Source: Bacteroidota bacterium
GTDB taxonomy: Bacteria > Bacteroidota > Bacteroidia > AKYH767-A > OLB10
Direction of reading: 5' to 3'
DNA length: 64,000 nucleotides
Assembly: GCA_016713445.1 (NCBI GenBank)
Contig: JADJPB010000015.1
Span: forward strand, 84,077-148,076
Positions within the stretch are counted from its first letter, which is position 1, and every line of letters starts with the position of its first letter. Shown here piece by piece: positions 9,093 to 20,223 of this stretch. The translations under genes and the position numbers were made by a program. Under the pieces are notes generated by a model, which ran no database searches, was not told the origin of the DNA, and saw only the letters and a list, made by a program, of their open reading frames with translations.

Positions 9093-9263
9093 ATGAGTGA
9101 AGAAAAGAAAGATATCAGCGGTTATGTTTTTGTTGGGTGTATTCTGATCGGTGTTGCCATTGGAATGTATTTAAATAAAGTGGCCATGGGCTCCGTTTTA
9201 GGAGTTGGTGTAGGTTTTATCGCAAAGTATATAGTGTCGGCAAAAAATAATAGTAAAGAGTAG
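9093..9263 (+). CDS. Small glycine-rich membrane protein, 56 aa
   Basis: A short open frame running ATG (9093) to TAG (9263). The product starts MSEEKKDISGYVFVG, has a hydrophobic, glycine-rich core (residues about 10-50, including GVAIGMYLNK and GSVLGVGVGFIAKYIV) and a short charged tail, so one or two membrane helices are likely. The charged N-terminus, GxxxG-like spacing and orderly codon use argue for a real gene although it is small. It sits alone in a repeat-rich spacer with a bidirectional terminator downstream (9433-9462). Function unknown; no family recognised with certainty. Confidence 0.65.
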   Translation: MSEEKKDISGYVFVGCILIGVAIGMYLNKVAMGSVLGVGVGFIAKYIVSAKNNSKE

Positions 9264-9430
9264 TATTTATTGGCGAAACTTTCTGTTTTTAAATTTAAAG
9301 CAAGAAAGTTTAAGTTAATTATTCAAGATCTATTCTTGGATTTGGACTTTTATTCATTAACTATTTATTCTTATTTTCTAGTCTTGCAAGATGGTAAAAG
9401 CAGATCAAGTTAATATAAAAGAGAATATAT

Positions 9431-9464
9431 AAAAAAGCCTCTATCGTTCGACAGAGGCTTTTTA
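9431..9464. terminator. Bidirectional intrinsic terminator
   Basis: Stem AAAAGCCTCT (9433-9442) pairs with AGAGGCTTTT (9453-9462), with A and T tracts on opposite sides. It serves the 56-aa gene on the plus strand and the large T9SS cargo gene on the minus strand. Confidence 0.85.
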
Positions 9465-9485
9465 AATTTTTCGAAAGGATATCTT

Positions 9486-12400
9486 TTATTGTAAATTGAT
9501 CTTTCGAGTGATCTTTTTATCTCCTGAAGAAATATTAATTAAGTATAAACCTTTACTCAAATGACTCAAGTCGATTGCTCGCTTGTGCTCACCTACGAAA
9601 GAGTTCAATGGATACTCAAATACTTTTTTACCTAAAGTATTTGTAATTGTAATCATATAATCCGCTTGAACTTTTGCGTCGAAAGTTAGATTGAATTTAC
9701 CATCATTCGGATTAGGGAATATATCGAATGTATTGTCGCTTAATAAATCTTCTATACCAATTACAGCACAAGTATCTAAAGCAACACAAGCAGTTCGTCC
9801 TGTATTACATGCGATTTCTTGGAATGTCCAGAAATAAAAGAAATAATAATAACCAGGTGATCCTGCATTGCTTCCTGTAATATTTACCGCTGAGCTAAGG
9901 TATGGGTAAGCAGCACCAGAAGAATTCCTGTATAAATCAACTAATCCTCGACATTTGATGAAATAGTTGTTACCTGGATATAGAGTGAAATTTACGTTGA
10001 CAGTAGTCGAATTTACTAATCCACTCGCAGGAATAAAGATCGTCGTATCGGCATAGGTATTTCCTTGCTCATCGATGATTTCGATGGTTCTGTTGCCAGC
10101 AGAATTTGAATATACTTCAACCGATTGAAGTATAACAGGGCTTAATACATCGAAGTATATTCCACGAATATCATTGGCTGTGAAAAAGGCGCCAGCTCCA
10201 ATGCTGGTCACCGATTCCCCTGTGTAATCTACCAAGCCTAAAGGAAGTTCTTCATCCACATAATACGTGGTTGTTCCGGTAATGTTGGGGGTGTAAGTTG
10301 AGCCAGTAGCCAGTAAGTTTCCTCCACCAGCAGCATCCCACCATCGAAGAGTTCCCGTACCCGAACCATTAGCTGATAAATTTACGGGACCTGCGCCACA
10401 TCGCACATCTCCAGTTGTTGTTGGATCCGGTTGAGTGCTTGCTGCAATATTGATAAAATTATTGATTTGTTTGGTATCGGTTCCATTGGCATTAGTCGTT
10501 ATTAAAGTTACTGGGTAAATACCAGCAACATTGTAAGTAACTAATGGATTTTGTTGTGTTGATGTGCTAGGATTTCCTCCTGGAAAACTCCAATCCCAGC
10601 TAGTAGGCTGCCCAGAAGAGTAATCAGAATATTGCACAGCAGAACCCGGACATGAAATATTCGACGAAGAACCAAAGGCACTTAAAAGGAGGATATGACC
10701 CTGGGACGTATAAGTCAGATTCCCACATTCCTCTTCCATAAGTGGAAGCTCGAATTTTTCCTGAAGCATAATGGATATGTAATTCGGAAACGATAACATT
10801 CGGTAAACCATTGCTGAAAGGTTGCCATACGTTAAGTGTGGAGGTTTTGTAAAAAGCCCCTACATCAGTTCCAATGTAAATAGCATCTGATGTGGAATTA
10901 TTCTCATAAGCGATACAATTGATCGGAATATTTGGAATAGATCCTGATAAATTAATCCATGAAGCACCTTGATCATTGGATTGAAATACTTTATTCGAAT
11001 TGTTAAATCCTGAATAAGTAATCCATACTTTGTTTGCATCCGTATTACTACATGCAATTCCTGTAATGGTGCCAGATGGAACATTAGAAATGGTAGTCCA
11101 ATTTGTACCTCCATTGGTTGTTAAATATAAATAACTGGGTTTAGCTGCCCAAATAACTTGGTTGTTCGCAGGAGATACAGCAAAAGTTGTCATGGTACCT
11201 GTGCTGCTGAAAGTACTAATCTTAGTCCATGAAGCGCCTCCGTTAGTACTTTTCCACATGTTAATGAATCCTGCATAAATAGTACCTGCGTTGACTGGAT
11301 CTTGACTCCACGGAGTAACCCATGCTCCAGTTTCATTAATTCCGGTGGTAGCTCCACTCCAAGTGGCTCCTCCGTTTGTTGAGCGATTAAGTGAACCTTC
11401 GTATTGTGAACCCCACATATTTTGATCGTTATTCCAATCAATAAATGCTAACATTCCATCTCCACCCATCACTTCTTGCCAAGTTCCATTTAGAAAACGA
11501 TTCGTTCCATTATCCTGCCATCCTTGTAATAATAAATTTGGATTTGTTGTCGATTGGCCAAATCCATACATCTGCGCAATCTGTAGGCCGTTACTTAAAT
11601 CAGTCCAGCTAGATCCATTATTGGTCGATTTAAATAACCCCCCATCATTCGCTAAGTAAATTGTAGAACCATCTGCATAAATGACATCATGATTGTCAGC
11701 ATGGGTGTAGGGTGCACCAGAACCCGTCCAATGTCCATTTAGTGAAAAGGAAGATCCACCATTGGTTGAACGCCAAACATTAACTCCTCCCGTAATGATT
11801 TCATCCTTATTCGTAGGTGATGCAGCAATGGTTAAATCATACCAACCTTGTCCTCCGGTATCTCCTCCATTACTGTTCCATCCAAGAATATTGGATGGAG
11901 AAGAGGTTGTTATCTTTGTGAATGAAGTACCACTATTCGTTGATCGATAGATTCCTTCAAAACCATAATCTGCAGCCGCTTTAGCAGCTAATATATATAC
12001 ATAGTTGTTATCGTTTGGAGTAACAGCAAGCGATAAGCGACTTACATTTGCACTCGGAGGAAGTCCTATCAATACTTTAATCCAAGTTTGACCGTTGTTG
12101 TTAGAGCGATAAACTTCTGTTCCGCACGTATATACAGTATTAGGATCTCCGGGTTTAAATTCCATATCTTTAAATGAACCCGTCTGTACATTTGTAAATG
12201 TCGCTGCTGCATCCGTACTTCTAAAAATTCCTGCAGAAGAAGCAACTAACAAAGTGCTGGTATTGTTAGGGTCAAGTAAAATCTTACTTATCTGACGCGT
12301 ATTCGCCATGAAATAAGAGAGACCAGTGGTGTTCCACGTCAATCCACCATCAGTTGATTTTAAAATGCCAATTGTATAGGTATCTCCACCATCTCCATCA

Positions 12401-13010
12401 CCAGTTGCTAAATACATGATGTTAGTATTGGTAGGGTCTATGGCTAGATCGGTACACCCGATGACTTGACTAAGGTGGTCAGTATTTGTACTCCAGGTTG
12501 CTCCTCCATCCGTAGATTTCCATAATCCACCTGCTGGCGCACCTACGAAAATTGTATTGGGGTCAGTAGGATGAATTCGAACGAAATTTAATCTTCCAGC
12601 TCCACCACCAATAGGAGTAGTAGAGGGTCCAATAAAAGTCCAATTTCCAGCATTAGCGGTTCCCATCATCGCTCTGTATTTTTGGTTTTCACGGAACGCA
12701 AGCGAAGGATCAAATCGTTCCCCTTTTGCACCCACTCTTGGGAGCATGAAGTTTTCCCAACGCTTATATTGAGCAAAGCCTGGAACCTCGATTTCTTCTT
12801 GATGAACGTCTTCACCAGCTCTTTTGGATAAGCGCTTTTTCATCCGCTCAACTTGACGCTCTTTTTTCACGTAATATTTGTTGAAGTCCTTTTGTACCTC
12901 ATAAAAATTCACCTCAGGGTTATTCATCTTTCCACCCAACTCTGTGCAAAGAGCGAAGGAGATATAACCATCAGGGTTAATAGAGTAAGTCTAAATAAAT
13001 ACTTTTTCAT
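9486..13010 (-). CDS. Large secreted BNR/VPS10-like repeat protein with PKD domain and T9SS tail (two frameshifts)
   Basis: About 1,170 aa when read through. The likely start is the ATG at 13008-13010, giving signal peptide MKKYLFRLTLLTLMVISPS. The body has many sialidase/sortilin-type repeats (KSTDGGATW, RSTNGGSSF, SNDQGASW) forming a beta-propeller, then a PKD domain (PTSWDWSFPGGNPST), an Ig-like segment, and a T9SS C-terminal domain (DIFPNPNDGKFNLTF ... NISSGDKKITRKINLQ). Expected to cross the outer membrane by T9SS and stay on the surface or be released. Frame breaks: TTT at 12929-12931 (one base missing, after the signal peptide) and AAAA at 10684-10687 (one base extra, before the PKD domain). 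A -7 box (CAAATATA, plus strand, 13051-13058) lies upstream. Catalytic activity is not apparent; a binding or adhesin role is inferred. Confidence 0.88.
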
Positions 13011-13050
13011 ATAAGTCTTTGGTTTGGTTTTGTGGTTGTGTAATTTCCCT

Positions 13051-13058
13051 CAAATATA
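13051..13058 (-). promoter_or_regulatory. Putative -7 element of the large BNR/T9SS gene
   Basis: Minus strand reads TATATTTG, an exact TAnnTTTG match 40 bp before the signal-peptide ATG. No clear -33 box. Confidence 0.4.
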
Positions 13059-13289
13059 AAGAATTATATTCCTCTGATAAGTATCATAATTTTAATAATC
13101 TTGGATACTTTTAAGATTCTCTTGAGTTATACAAGTAAAACCTGTTGCAACATGAATTTAGCCCAGTAAATGCATTGTTTTATGCCGATTCTAATATATA
13201 GCCATTTTAAATTTAGAAATGGGAAACCTGTTATGTCTCAATAACTATCCATCGTCCGCCAAAGGCTTGGACGGCTTCGGGATTGCATA

Positions 13290-13722
13290 GCGCAGCCTTA
13301 GCGCCTTAACACCTTAGCGAGCAATTTTAGCTTTTCGTAGCCTTAGCGCCTTGGCGGCTTTGCGAGAAATTTTAGCATAGCGTAGCCTTAGCGCCTTAAC
13401 ACCTTAGCGAGCAATTTTAGCTTTGCGTAGCCTTAGCGCCTTGGCGGCTTTGCGAGAAATTTTAGCTTTGCGTAGCCTTAGCGCCTTAACACCTTAGCGA
13501 GCAATTTTAGCTTTGCGTAGCCTTAGCGCCTTGGCGGCTTTGCGAGAAATTTTAGCTTTGCGTAGCCTTAGCGCCTTAACACCTTAGCGAGCAATTTTAG
13601 CTTTGCGTAGCCTTAGCGCCTTGGCGGCTTTGCGAAAAATTTTAGCATAGCGTAGCCTTAGCGCCTTGGCGGCTTTGCGAAAAATTTTAGCATAGCGTAG
13701 CCTTAGCGAACTTAGCATAGCC
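13290..13722. repeat. Ten-unit array with exact 45-bp period, alternating A/B units
   Basis: Units beginning G(C/T)G(C/T)AGCCTTAGCGCC start at 13290, 13335, 13380 and every 45 bp to 13695. Two versions mostly alternate: one continues CTTAACACCTTAGCGAGCAA, the other CTTGGCGGCTTTGCGAGAAA, making a 90-bp higher-order unit. The last unit runs into the stop codon of proline dehydrogenase, so the array is its 3' untranslated region. The A-type unit carries stops, so the array does not encode a repeat protein. Related single units occur near 8530 and 17460. Confidence 0.9.
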
Positions 13723-14911
13723 TTATTTACGAAGCTTTTTTCGTCGATTCTGCTCTGCCGTTAATAAAGAAAGTTCTCTACTTGTTTGACCAGCTATCGA
13801 AGTATTTTCTTGTGCTCTTCGCGTTAAATAGGGGAGAACATCTGCAACAGGACCATACGGAACATATTTAGCAACATTGTAACCTGCATGCGATAAGTTG
13901 AAACTGATGTGATCACTCATTCCTAAGAGTTGGGAAAAATATATGCGTTTGTCATTGGGAGCTATCGAATGTTGACGCATTAATTCCGTCAATAACAAAC
14001 TGCTTTTTTCATTATGTGTCCCGGCGCATATGGAAATATGTTGAATGTTCTCTAAGCAATAACGTAGCGCATTATCGTAATCGCGGTCACAATCTGATTT
14101 TTGGGATTGAATGGGTGATGGATATTGTTGTTCAATAGCTCGGTCACGTTCTTTTTCCATATAAGCCCCACGAACAAGTTTAAGCCCTAATAAATAATTT
14201 CTTTCTCTGGATTTTTGATGGGCTTCTTTTAAAAACTCTAAACGATCTTGACGATACAGTTGGATGGTATTGAAGACGATAAAGTCCTCAGTATTGTATT
14301 TTTCCATCATGCTCTCAGCTAATCCATCAATGGCAGCCTGGATCCATGATTCTTCTGCATCTATAAATACAGATACCTTTAGTTTATAACCTTCTTCGCA
14401 AATTTTCCGAACACGATCTTTTACTCTTGAGAATTCAGCAGCTTCTTCTGAGGAAAGTTGTTGCCCTAAGCTAACTTTTTTCTAGCAATGCAAATCGAGC
14501 TAAGCCGGTTACTTTGAAAACACTGAATGGAATGTTTTTGTCGTTTTGCGCTCTTTGTACTGTTGCAATGATCTCCGCACAACTATGGTCGAATTCTACT
14601 TCATCTTCCTTGCCTTCTACTGAATAATCTAAGATAGATCCAACGCCTAATTCGCCCAATCGCGCAATGGTATAGGAGCAATCGCTGATGTCCTCCCCGC
14701 CACAAAAATGTCTGTAAATCGTTTTGCGAATGAGTCCTTTGATGGGAAGATGAAATTTTAATGCATTCTCAGCTGCCCAACTTCCGATTTTTACAACCGA
14801 AGGATAACTGAGGACCTTAAATAACCAATAAGCTCGCCTGATTTCATAATCTGTTCGGAAGCCGAATGAATGCTCTAAGTTGTCGAAATTTATCTTGCCA
14901 GGACTCTCCAT
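13723..14911 (-). CDS. Proline dehydrogenase (frameshifted)
   Basis: FAD-dependent oxidation of proline to pyrroline-5-carboxylate, first step of proline catabolism; Bacteroidota often carry this as a monofunctional enzyme. The N-terminal part contains SFGFRTDYEIRRAYWLFK and YRHFCGGE; the C-terminal part has the barrel signatures LKLVRGAYMEKERDRA and YLTRRAQENTSI. The frame breaks at the T6 run 14476-14481 (one base extra). In the other frame the connecting residues (EKVSLGQQLSSEEAAEF ... DAEESWIQAAIDGLAE) are clear, so the gene is one unit of about 395 aa. The ATG at 14911 is preferred over an upstream TTG because a -7 box (14921-14928) overlaps the latter. The stop codon abuts the 45-bp array. 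Confidence 0.92.
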
Positions 14912-14920
14912 AATCACGCC

Positions 14921-14928
14921 CAAAGATA
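14921..14928 (-). promoter_or_regulatory. Putative -7 element of proline dehydrogenase
   Basis: Plus-strand CAAAGATA reads TATCTTTG on the coding strand, an exact TAnnTTTG match 10 bp before the ATG at 14911; it argues against the upstream TTG start. Confidence 0.4.
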
Positions 14929-15118
14929 GGAAGAAGCCTAATTTGAAAAAGATGATCGGTATTAAAAAATAAAATTATTTGAATTCTATAATGTTGGATT
15001 TCAATGCCTAAATTTGCGATGGAAAATAATGTCTTTAGAATCACTTAAATTTCTTCTTTTGGGTAGATGGATTTACGGAGAGTTAACAGATGGGTCGAAT
15101 TAAATTAAAATGGAATGT

Positions 15119-16188
15119 ATGAGTAATGAATCCCCATTAATGCAACAAGGAGCCCCAGTTTTTCCGGAGATAATGGGTTGTCGATGTTTTCTGAATGGTT
15201 GAAGGCTTCAATTGATTTTTCGAAGTTGTTGGTTTTATGCGACGAGAATACTTTTCGTGATTGTTGGCCTATATTGAAAGGTATTTTACCTTCAGATGTT
15301 CTCGTGGATTTTTTTAAGATGGAGGTGGGAGAAGTTTCTAAATCACTTTCAATTTGTAATAGGATTTGGGAAAAGATGACTTCGATGAAGATGGATAGAA
15401 AGGATTTGCTAGTAAATCTAGGCGGTGGTGTAGTTTGTGATGTGGGGGGATTTGTTGCTGCTTCGTATTTGCGTGGAATTTCTTTTGTGAATGTTCCAAC
15501 TTCGTTGATGGGTATGGTAGATGCAGGTTTAGGAGGGAAGAATGGAATTGATCTGAATCATCATAAAAATCGTATTGGCTCTTTTGCTTTTCCAATTGCC
15601 ACCGTTTGTGATCCTGTTTTCTTGAAAACGTTACCAGATATCGAATGGAAGAATGGTTGTGCTGAAGTTTTTAAGCATGCATTGATTGGGGATGCAGTGT
15701 TGTTCGAAACGCTTTCTGTAGATGGTTGTACAAGAGAAAATTTTACTGCATTGCTGCATTCAATTCAATCTGTGAAATTGAAAGTGGTGGAGGATGATCC
15801 TTTTGAAGATGGATTTAGAAAAGTGTTGAATTTTGGTCATACTGTCGGACACGCGATCGAAAGTGCAAGTTTAAAAAAAGATTCCACGCCGCTTTCTCAT
15901 GGAGAAGCAATTGCGATGGGAATGATTATAGAGAATGAAATTATGTTTCAGTTAGGTGGATTAGATGCATCCAGTAATAACAATTGTCGCGAGGTGTTGG
16001 AAAAACATTTAACTAAAGTGAAAATCACTTCTTATTCAGACGATGATTTGCTTGAATGGATGCAGTACGATAAGAAAAGTGCAAACGGCATTATTCGAAT
16101 GAGTTTGATCACAAGCATTGGTTCCTGCTCGTGGAATGTAGAAGTACCTCAAGAAATCATTCGAAAGGCTTTACAAAGTTTTAGGTAA
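15119..16188 (+). CDS. aroB: 3-dehydroquinate synthase (one N-terminal frameshift)
   Basis: Second step of the shikimate pathway, converting DAHP to 3-dehydroquinate with NAD and a divalent metal. Signatures: LGGGVVCDVGGFVAASYLRG, VPTSLMGMVDAGLGGKNGID, EVFKHALIGD, LNFGHTVGHAIESA and SHGEAIAMGM, which carry the NAD-binding glycines and metal-binding Glu and His residues. The uninterrupted frame starts at a TTG (15178), but a T5 run at 15159-15163 seems to lack one base: restoring it joins an upstream ATG (15119, MSNESPLMQQGAPV) to GDNGLSMFSEW, giving about 356 aa, normal for the family. aroA follows 5 bp downstream, so the two form an operon. Confidence 0.94.
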
Positions 16189-16193
16189 CCATT

Positions 16194-17413
16194 ATGGATA
16201 CTAAAATTATATTTCCCGAAAATTTTATTGAATCGAAAATAGAATTACCTATTTCCAAAAGTATAAGTAATCGTTTATTACTTATTCATGCATTAGGAGA
16301 GTTTGGATTCGAAGGGATGAATTGGTCGAAGGCCGATGATACGCAAGTACTCAAAAAATTATTGGAAAATAAATTTGACATAGAAGATTGCAAGGCAGGT
16401 GGAACTACTTTCCGTTTTTTGTTGGCATTACGTTGCTTGCAGGAAAGGAAACGATATTGACAGGCTCCACCCGTTTGAAAGAGCGACCCATTCAACCGTT
16501 GGTGGAGGCGTTGAATAGTTTGGGTGCTAAGATTGAATACTTGGAAAAAGAAGGATTTCCGCCATTGAAATTGCATCCTTGTACACTTATAGGAAATGAA
16601 ATTGAAATTTCTTCTTCAATCAGTAGTCAGTTTATTTCTGCTTTGTTGTTGATTGCACCATACCTTCCTAATGGATTAAATATTTCATGGAAAGATCAAC
16701 CCGTTTCTTTTTCGTATGTGGAAATGACCATTCAATTGATGAAGCAGTATGGTGTAGAGGTTATTCAGAGTGAAAATAGCTTGCAAGTTTCTAAAGGAAC
16801 GTATCAAGTTACTGATTTTACAATTCCTGCTGATTGGTCGGCAGCTGTTTTTTTCTTTGTGATGGCAGCTCTGAAAACCAATCAATCCATTCATCTAAAA
16901 AATATTAAATCAAATTCATTTCAAGGAGATGAAAAATTGTTAGATTGGATGAAGGAGTGGGGTGTTGAATATAAAGTAGTGGATGATGGATTGGTAATAA
17001 TATGCAAAAGAATTCCTACTCGCGATTTTGAATACGACTTTACCAATACTCCTGATCTTGCCCAAGCATTTGCGGTAATGGCAGCCGTTAGTAATCGCAG
17101 ATTGCTCCTCACCGGACTCTCCACTTTAATCGGTAAAGAAACCAACCGACTTCTCGCCCTAAAAACCGAACTCGAAAAAGCAGGAGCTGAAATTGCCATC
17201 ACCCATCACTCACTCGAAGTCAGAAAAGGAATTCGCAAAGAATTTTTGGATAAAACAATTTTTAATACATACGACGATCACCGCATGGTAATGGCGTTAA
17301 GTTTGTTGGGCTTATCAGGTACACCCGTTGTGTTGGATGATATCAGTCCAGTCTCAAAATCTTTCCCGAATTATTTTGATGAGTTGGGAAGGATGGGAGT
17401 ACAAATTCCCTAA
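16194..17413 (+). CDS. aroA: 3-phosphoshikimate 1-carboxyvinyltransferase (EPSP synthase, frameshifted)
   Basis: Transfers enolpyruvyl from PEP to shikimate-3-phosphate. Seen: ISKSISNRLLLIHAL (substrate-binding Lys/Ser/Arg) near residue 20, ADDTQVLKKLL, GGTTFRFLLAL, GSTRLKERPIQPL and YDDHRMVMALSLLGL near the C-terminus. The frame breaks at about 16428-16430 (TTACG where TTAACG is needed); the two parts join as RFLLALTLLAGKETILTG with nothing missing. Full length is about 406 aa, somewhat short but usual for Bacteroidota AroA. The first Ile of PISKS replaces the common Gly of PGSKS, consistent with Bacteroidota sequences. The start overlaps no other gene and follows aroB by 5 bp. Confidence 0.94.
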
Positions 17414-17454
17414 TGTAGGAGCGTGATTTTTATTTGTCTCTGATTTTGATACAA

Positions 17455-17600
17455 TGGACCTTTGCGCCTTTACTTTTGCGAGAAAATTAACGAGTACAAA
17501 AGCGACTGAATAGCTTTGCGTCCTTTTTAACCTGAGCTTGCCGAGGTCGCGAAGCCTCGCGAGCGAGAAAAATTAGCGAGTTTCTGTGTTGATAGAAATT
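17455..17600. repeat. Degenerate 45-bp-type units with a TCGCGAAGCCTCGCGA copy
   Basis: Contains CTTTGCGCCTTTACTTTTGC and a stretch from CCTTTTTAACCTGAGCTTGC through TCGCGAAGCCTCGCGA (17547-17562) to GCGAGAAAAATTAG, the same composite seen at 8490-8530. No gene is visible between aroA and the membrane protein genes. Confidence 0.7.
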
Positions 17601-17679
17601 TTAGCGCCTCGTGCTTTATCATCAATTTTTTTATGATGTTGAATCATTGTAAACAGTTAAGGCACTTTAACAAGATGTA

Positions 17680-18281
17680 CTACAGTTCGCTTACTGAAAG
17701 TATCCTTATTGACCGATCCTTATGCTCCCTATATAAAACGTAAAGAAGAGCAGCAATCATAACCAATATTCCTATTCGATGAAGATAAGCCGGATCAACA
17801 GGTTTGTATCGGCCATAAAATGATTTAGCGATAAAGTAAGTGACGTTGAAAAGATGAATGAGAATACCAACATAAAGCAGCTTGCTTAATCTTGAAGGCT
17901 CCATAAAACCACAGGAGTGATCAAAATAAAGAGGAAAGTAATGAACCCTTGCAGTTGTTCGGAAATATTCAATTCCAATTCGTAGCTCTTGAAATTTTGA
18001 GTAACAAAGTAAAAATGGATCAAGTGATTGATGGCAAATATTGTGATTAATGTTCGAAATAAATTCTTTTTGCTTTCTTCACTGTAAATGGATTTGAGTC
18101 CGACGTGTCCTACCATCAATAAAATGGAAAGGTTAATAGCGGCTGCTGTTCTGCCCGAATTTCGTGCACATTCTCCAAAAATTAAATCAACATCTTCAAT
18201 GGTCATCACTGCCCTTAAGTAAATAAGGCCGTTCAAGATGAAAACGAAGGCAATCAGCAGAGGTAAACTGAATTTTTTCAA
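17680..18281 (-). CDS. Hypothetical multi-pass membrane protein (one frameshifted gene, or two overlapping genes)
   Basis: Two open frames overlap by 19 bp. The upstream one (17886-18281, 131 aa) begins MKKFSLPLLIAFVFILNG and has about four membrane helices; the downstream one (17680-17904, 74 aa) begins MEPSRLSKLLYVGILIHLF and adds two more. Both are hydrophobic, in the same direction, and the helix pattern continues smoothly across the junction (ITPVVLW then RLSKLLYVG), so a one-base error near 17895-17900 in a single ~200-aa gene is the simpler reading. A genuine overlapping pair remains possible. No family recognised and no catalytic motif seen. Confidence 0.6.
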
Positions 18282-18483
18282 AGCGAGTTGGGTTTAGGTA
18301 ATGAGCCTAAACGAGAAAGGCTGAAGTTTATTGCTTGATGGTATTTCTATTGGAATCTATTATTTGGTTTAAGGAATATCTAATTATACAATTTATGCAA
18401 TAGAGGAATCGGTCAACCTTTGTCATTTACTATCATATCTACAAGAATATTCATTTTACGAGATTTCCTATTCTTTCAAAGAA

Positions 18484-18511
18484 AAGCCCTGAGGATTTCG
18501 GAGCTTTCTCT
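18484..18511 (-). terminator. Possible terminator of the DUF2911 gene
   Basis: On the minus strand an imperfect stem (AAAGCTCC ... GGGCTTTT) is followed by TCTTT, 40 bp after the stop codon of the DUF2911 gene. The stem has a mismatch, so this is tentative. Confidence 0.4.
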
Positions 18512-18549
18512 ATGGATAAATAAAATTTAATATGCAACGCATTTAGAAT

Positions 18550-19583
18550 TCAACTTCCCCCCAATTTTTTGATAGTGTTTTTAATTCTTTCCTGTTGATT
18601 TTCGGGTGCCTTGGCTAAAGCTTTCTTGTAATTTTCTATGGCCTCTTTTTTATTTCCTGAATTTTCAAATCCTTCGGCTAAACTGTCGTAAACGTTCCAT
18701 GATTCAGGATATTTTTTTACATTGAGTTTGAAAATATCAAGTGCCTCATTCATTTTTTTCTGTCCCATTAATAAATAACCATAGGTGTTCATTTGATTTT
18801 CGTCTGCTAGGGTAAGTGCTTCTTTTCTTAAAATAGAAGCTTCGCTTGACTTGCCTTGTTTGTCAAGGAGGTTTGCTTTGGTACTCAGATTCGTAAAATT
18901 CTTTTGTGCGTTAATGGATTTTTCTATCCAAACAGAAGCTTGATCTAAATGAATATTGTTTTCAATGCAATGTGTCGCCGCTTGATTAGGTCCTTGCCAA
19001 AAGAATCCCGCAACTCCGTCTAACTCTTTCTGCATATTTTCATAGACGATTTCATGTACATCTACTTCAATCTTTATAGGGACTTCAATTTTTTCCCATT
19101 TTAAAAGGACGATTACAGAATTAGGTTGCGGGTGGTTGAATGAAAAGCTTAACCAGTCCTGCAGGTTACCAGTATACGGTTTAACCTTTACGCGTAATGC
19201 ATCCTCTTTTTCTTTGTAGAAAAAACTTCCCCATGAATAATTATTTTTCGAAAAAATGATGGTCCAATCGTTAGCTGTCGGAATCATATGTAAACCATAG
19301 GTACCTGCTGCTAAATTTTTACCTTCTACTTTTACGTTTGTAGAAAATGAAATCGTAGTATTTTTATTGGCACCAGCTCGCCAAACTTGGTCGTAAGGAA
19401 CAAGTTCGCCCCAAATGGCTCTTCCCTGTGTGAGTGGACTGTGATAAGTAATTTTGATATCGGTCAACCCAATTCTTTGCTCAATAGCACAGCCTTGACT
19501 TGCTTCTGGTTTGGTTAAATTAGTTTGTGCAATAGAATGAAAACTACCCATCAAGAGCGAGAATAATAGAATAAGTTTTTCAT
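18550..19583 (-). CDS. DUF2911 protein with C-terminal TPR repeats (signal peptide frameshifted)
   Basis: Secreted or periplasmic protein. Residues about 15-165 match DUF2911 (ITYHSPLTQGRAIWGELVPYD, VWRAGANKNTTISFSTNV, LAAGTYGLHMIP, WGSFFYKEKEDALRV). The C-terminal third has tetratricopeptide repeats (NVYDSLAEGFENSGNKKEAI, NYKKALAKAP). The open frame itself begins inside the signal peptide. A T5 run at 19576-19580 appears one base short; restoring it gives an ATG at 19581-19583 and the signal MKKLILLFSLLMGSFHSIAQ. The DUF2911 domain has no established activity. It stands alone, with a possible terminator downstream. Confidence 0.88.
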
Positions 19584-19833
19584 GTTTTTAATTTTTAAGT
19601 GGTGAGTCGAAAACGAAGGTATTAAAAAGTAGAGTGAGTATACACGAAAAACAGAATTTTACAATTCGATGAGAGGTAGGTGATAAACAGGAAATATTTC
19701 TCGACAAACGATCAAATTGTAACGTCGAAAACCTTGAAGAATTATTTAGAAAGATATTCTTAAGTAATAAATGAAAATTTTTAGGCAGAGTTTTATTGAG
19801 AAAAAGTCATGATTTGTCGATTGGATATAAAAA

Positions 19834-20223
19834 TTATTCAATATTCACGGATATTGCCTCTAATAATTTTGAGGTTCCAAGTTCATCCTGAGCCCGAATA
19901 TATTCAATGAGAAATATTTTTGTTTCAAAATTCAGTTGTTCACGAATGCTATGTGGAATGGTATTTCCATTCACTTTAATTTCTGTGGGGCGATTGTTCT
20001 TTTTTGAAAATAAAGTTAATGTAAAACTCATAACCTTCAAGTTAGTGTCTGCAGGCACAACTTGTAAATCACATTTGTTCAACTCATCCATAGTTAAGGA
20101 AATTACAGATGATTTTCCATAACCCATTTTGTTGCAAAAAGTGATGGTGTTAAGAGTGTTTTCTTGTGCGAATGCTCCTAAATAAAAGTTGATTATTACT
20201 AATAGGGGGATGATTATTTTCAT
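19834..20223 (-). CDS. Small exported protein with GldM C-terminal-like domain
   Basis: 129 aa with a signal peptide (MKIIIPLLVIINFYLGAFAQ). The remainder resembles the C-terminal beta-domain of the gliding/T9SS motor protein GldM: a strand-rich segment VMSFTLTLFSKKN, a GNTIP turn, then KIFLIEYIRAQDELG and a final strand. Genuine GldM is ~520 aa and has an N-terminal membrane helix, so this is not GldM but may share the fold. The likeness is judged by eye. It lies between the DUF2911 gene and the YhcG nuclease with no operon partner. Confidence 0.7.
   Translation of the reverse strand: MKIIIPLLVIINFYLGAFAQENTLNTITFCNKMGYGKSSVISLTMDELNKCDLQVVPADTNLKVMSFTLTLFSKKNNRPTEIKVNGNTIPHSIREQLNFETKIFLIEYIRAQDELGTSKLLEAISVNIE

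Noticed and set aside
13290..13722. 45-bp array as a CRISPR
   Set aside because: Units are directly adjacent with no unique spacers, and unit types alternate; no cas genes are present.
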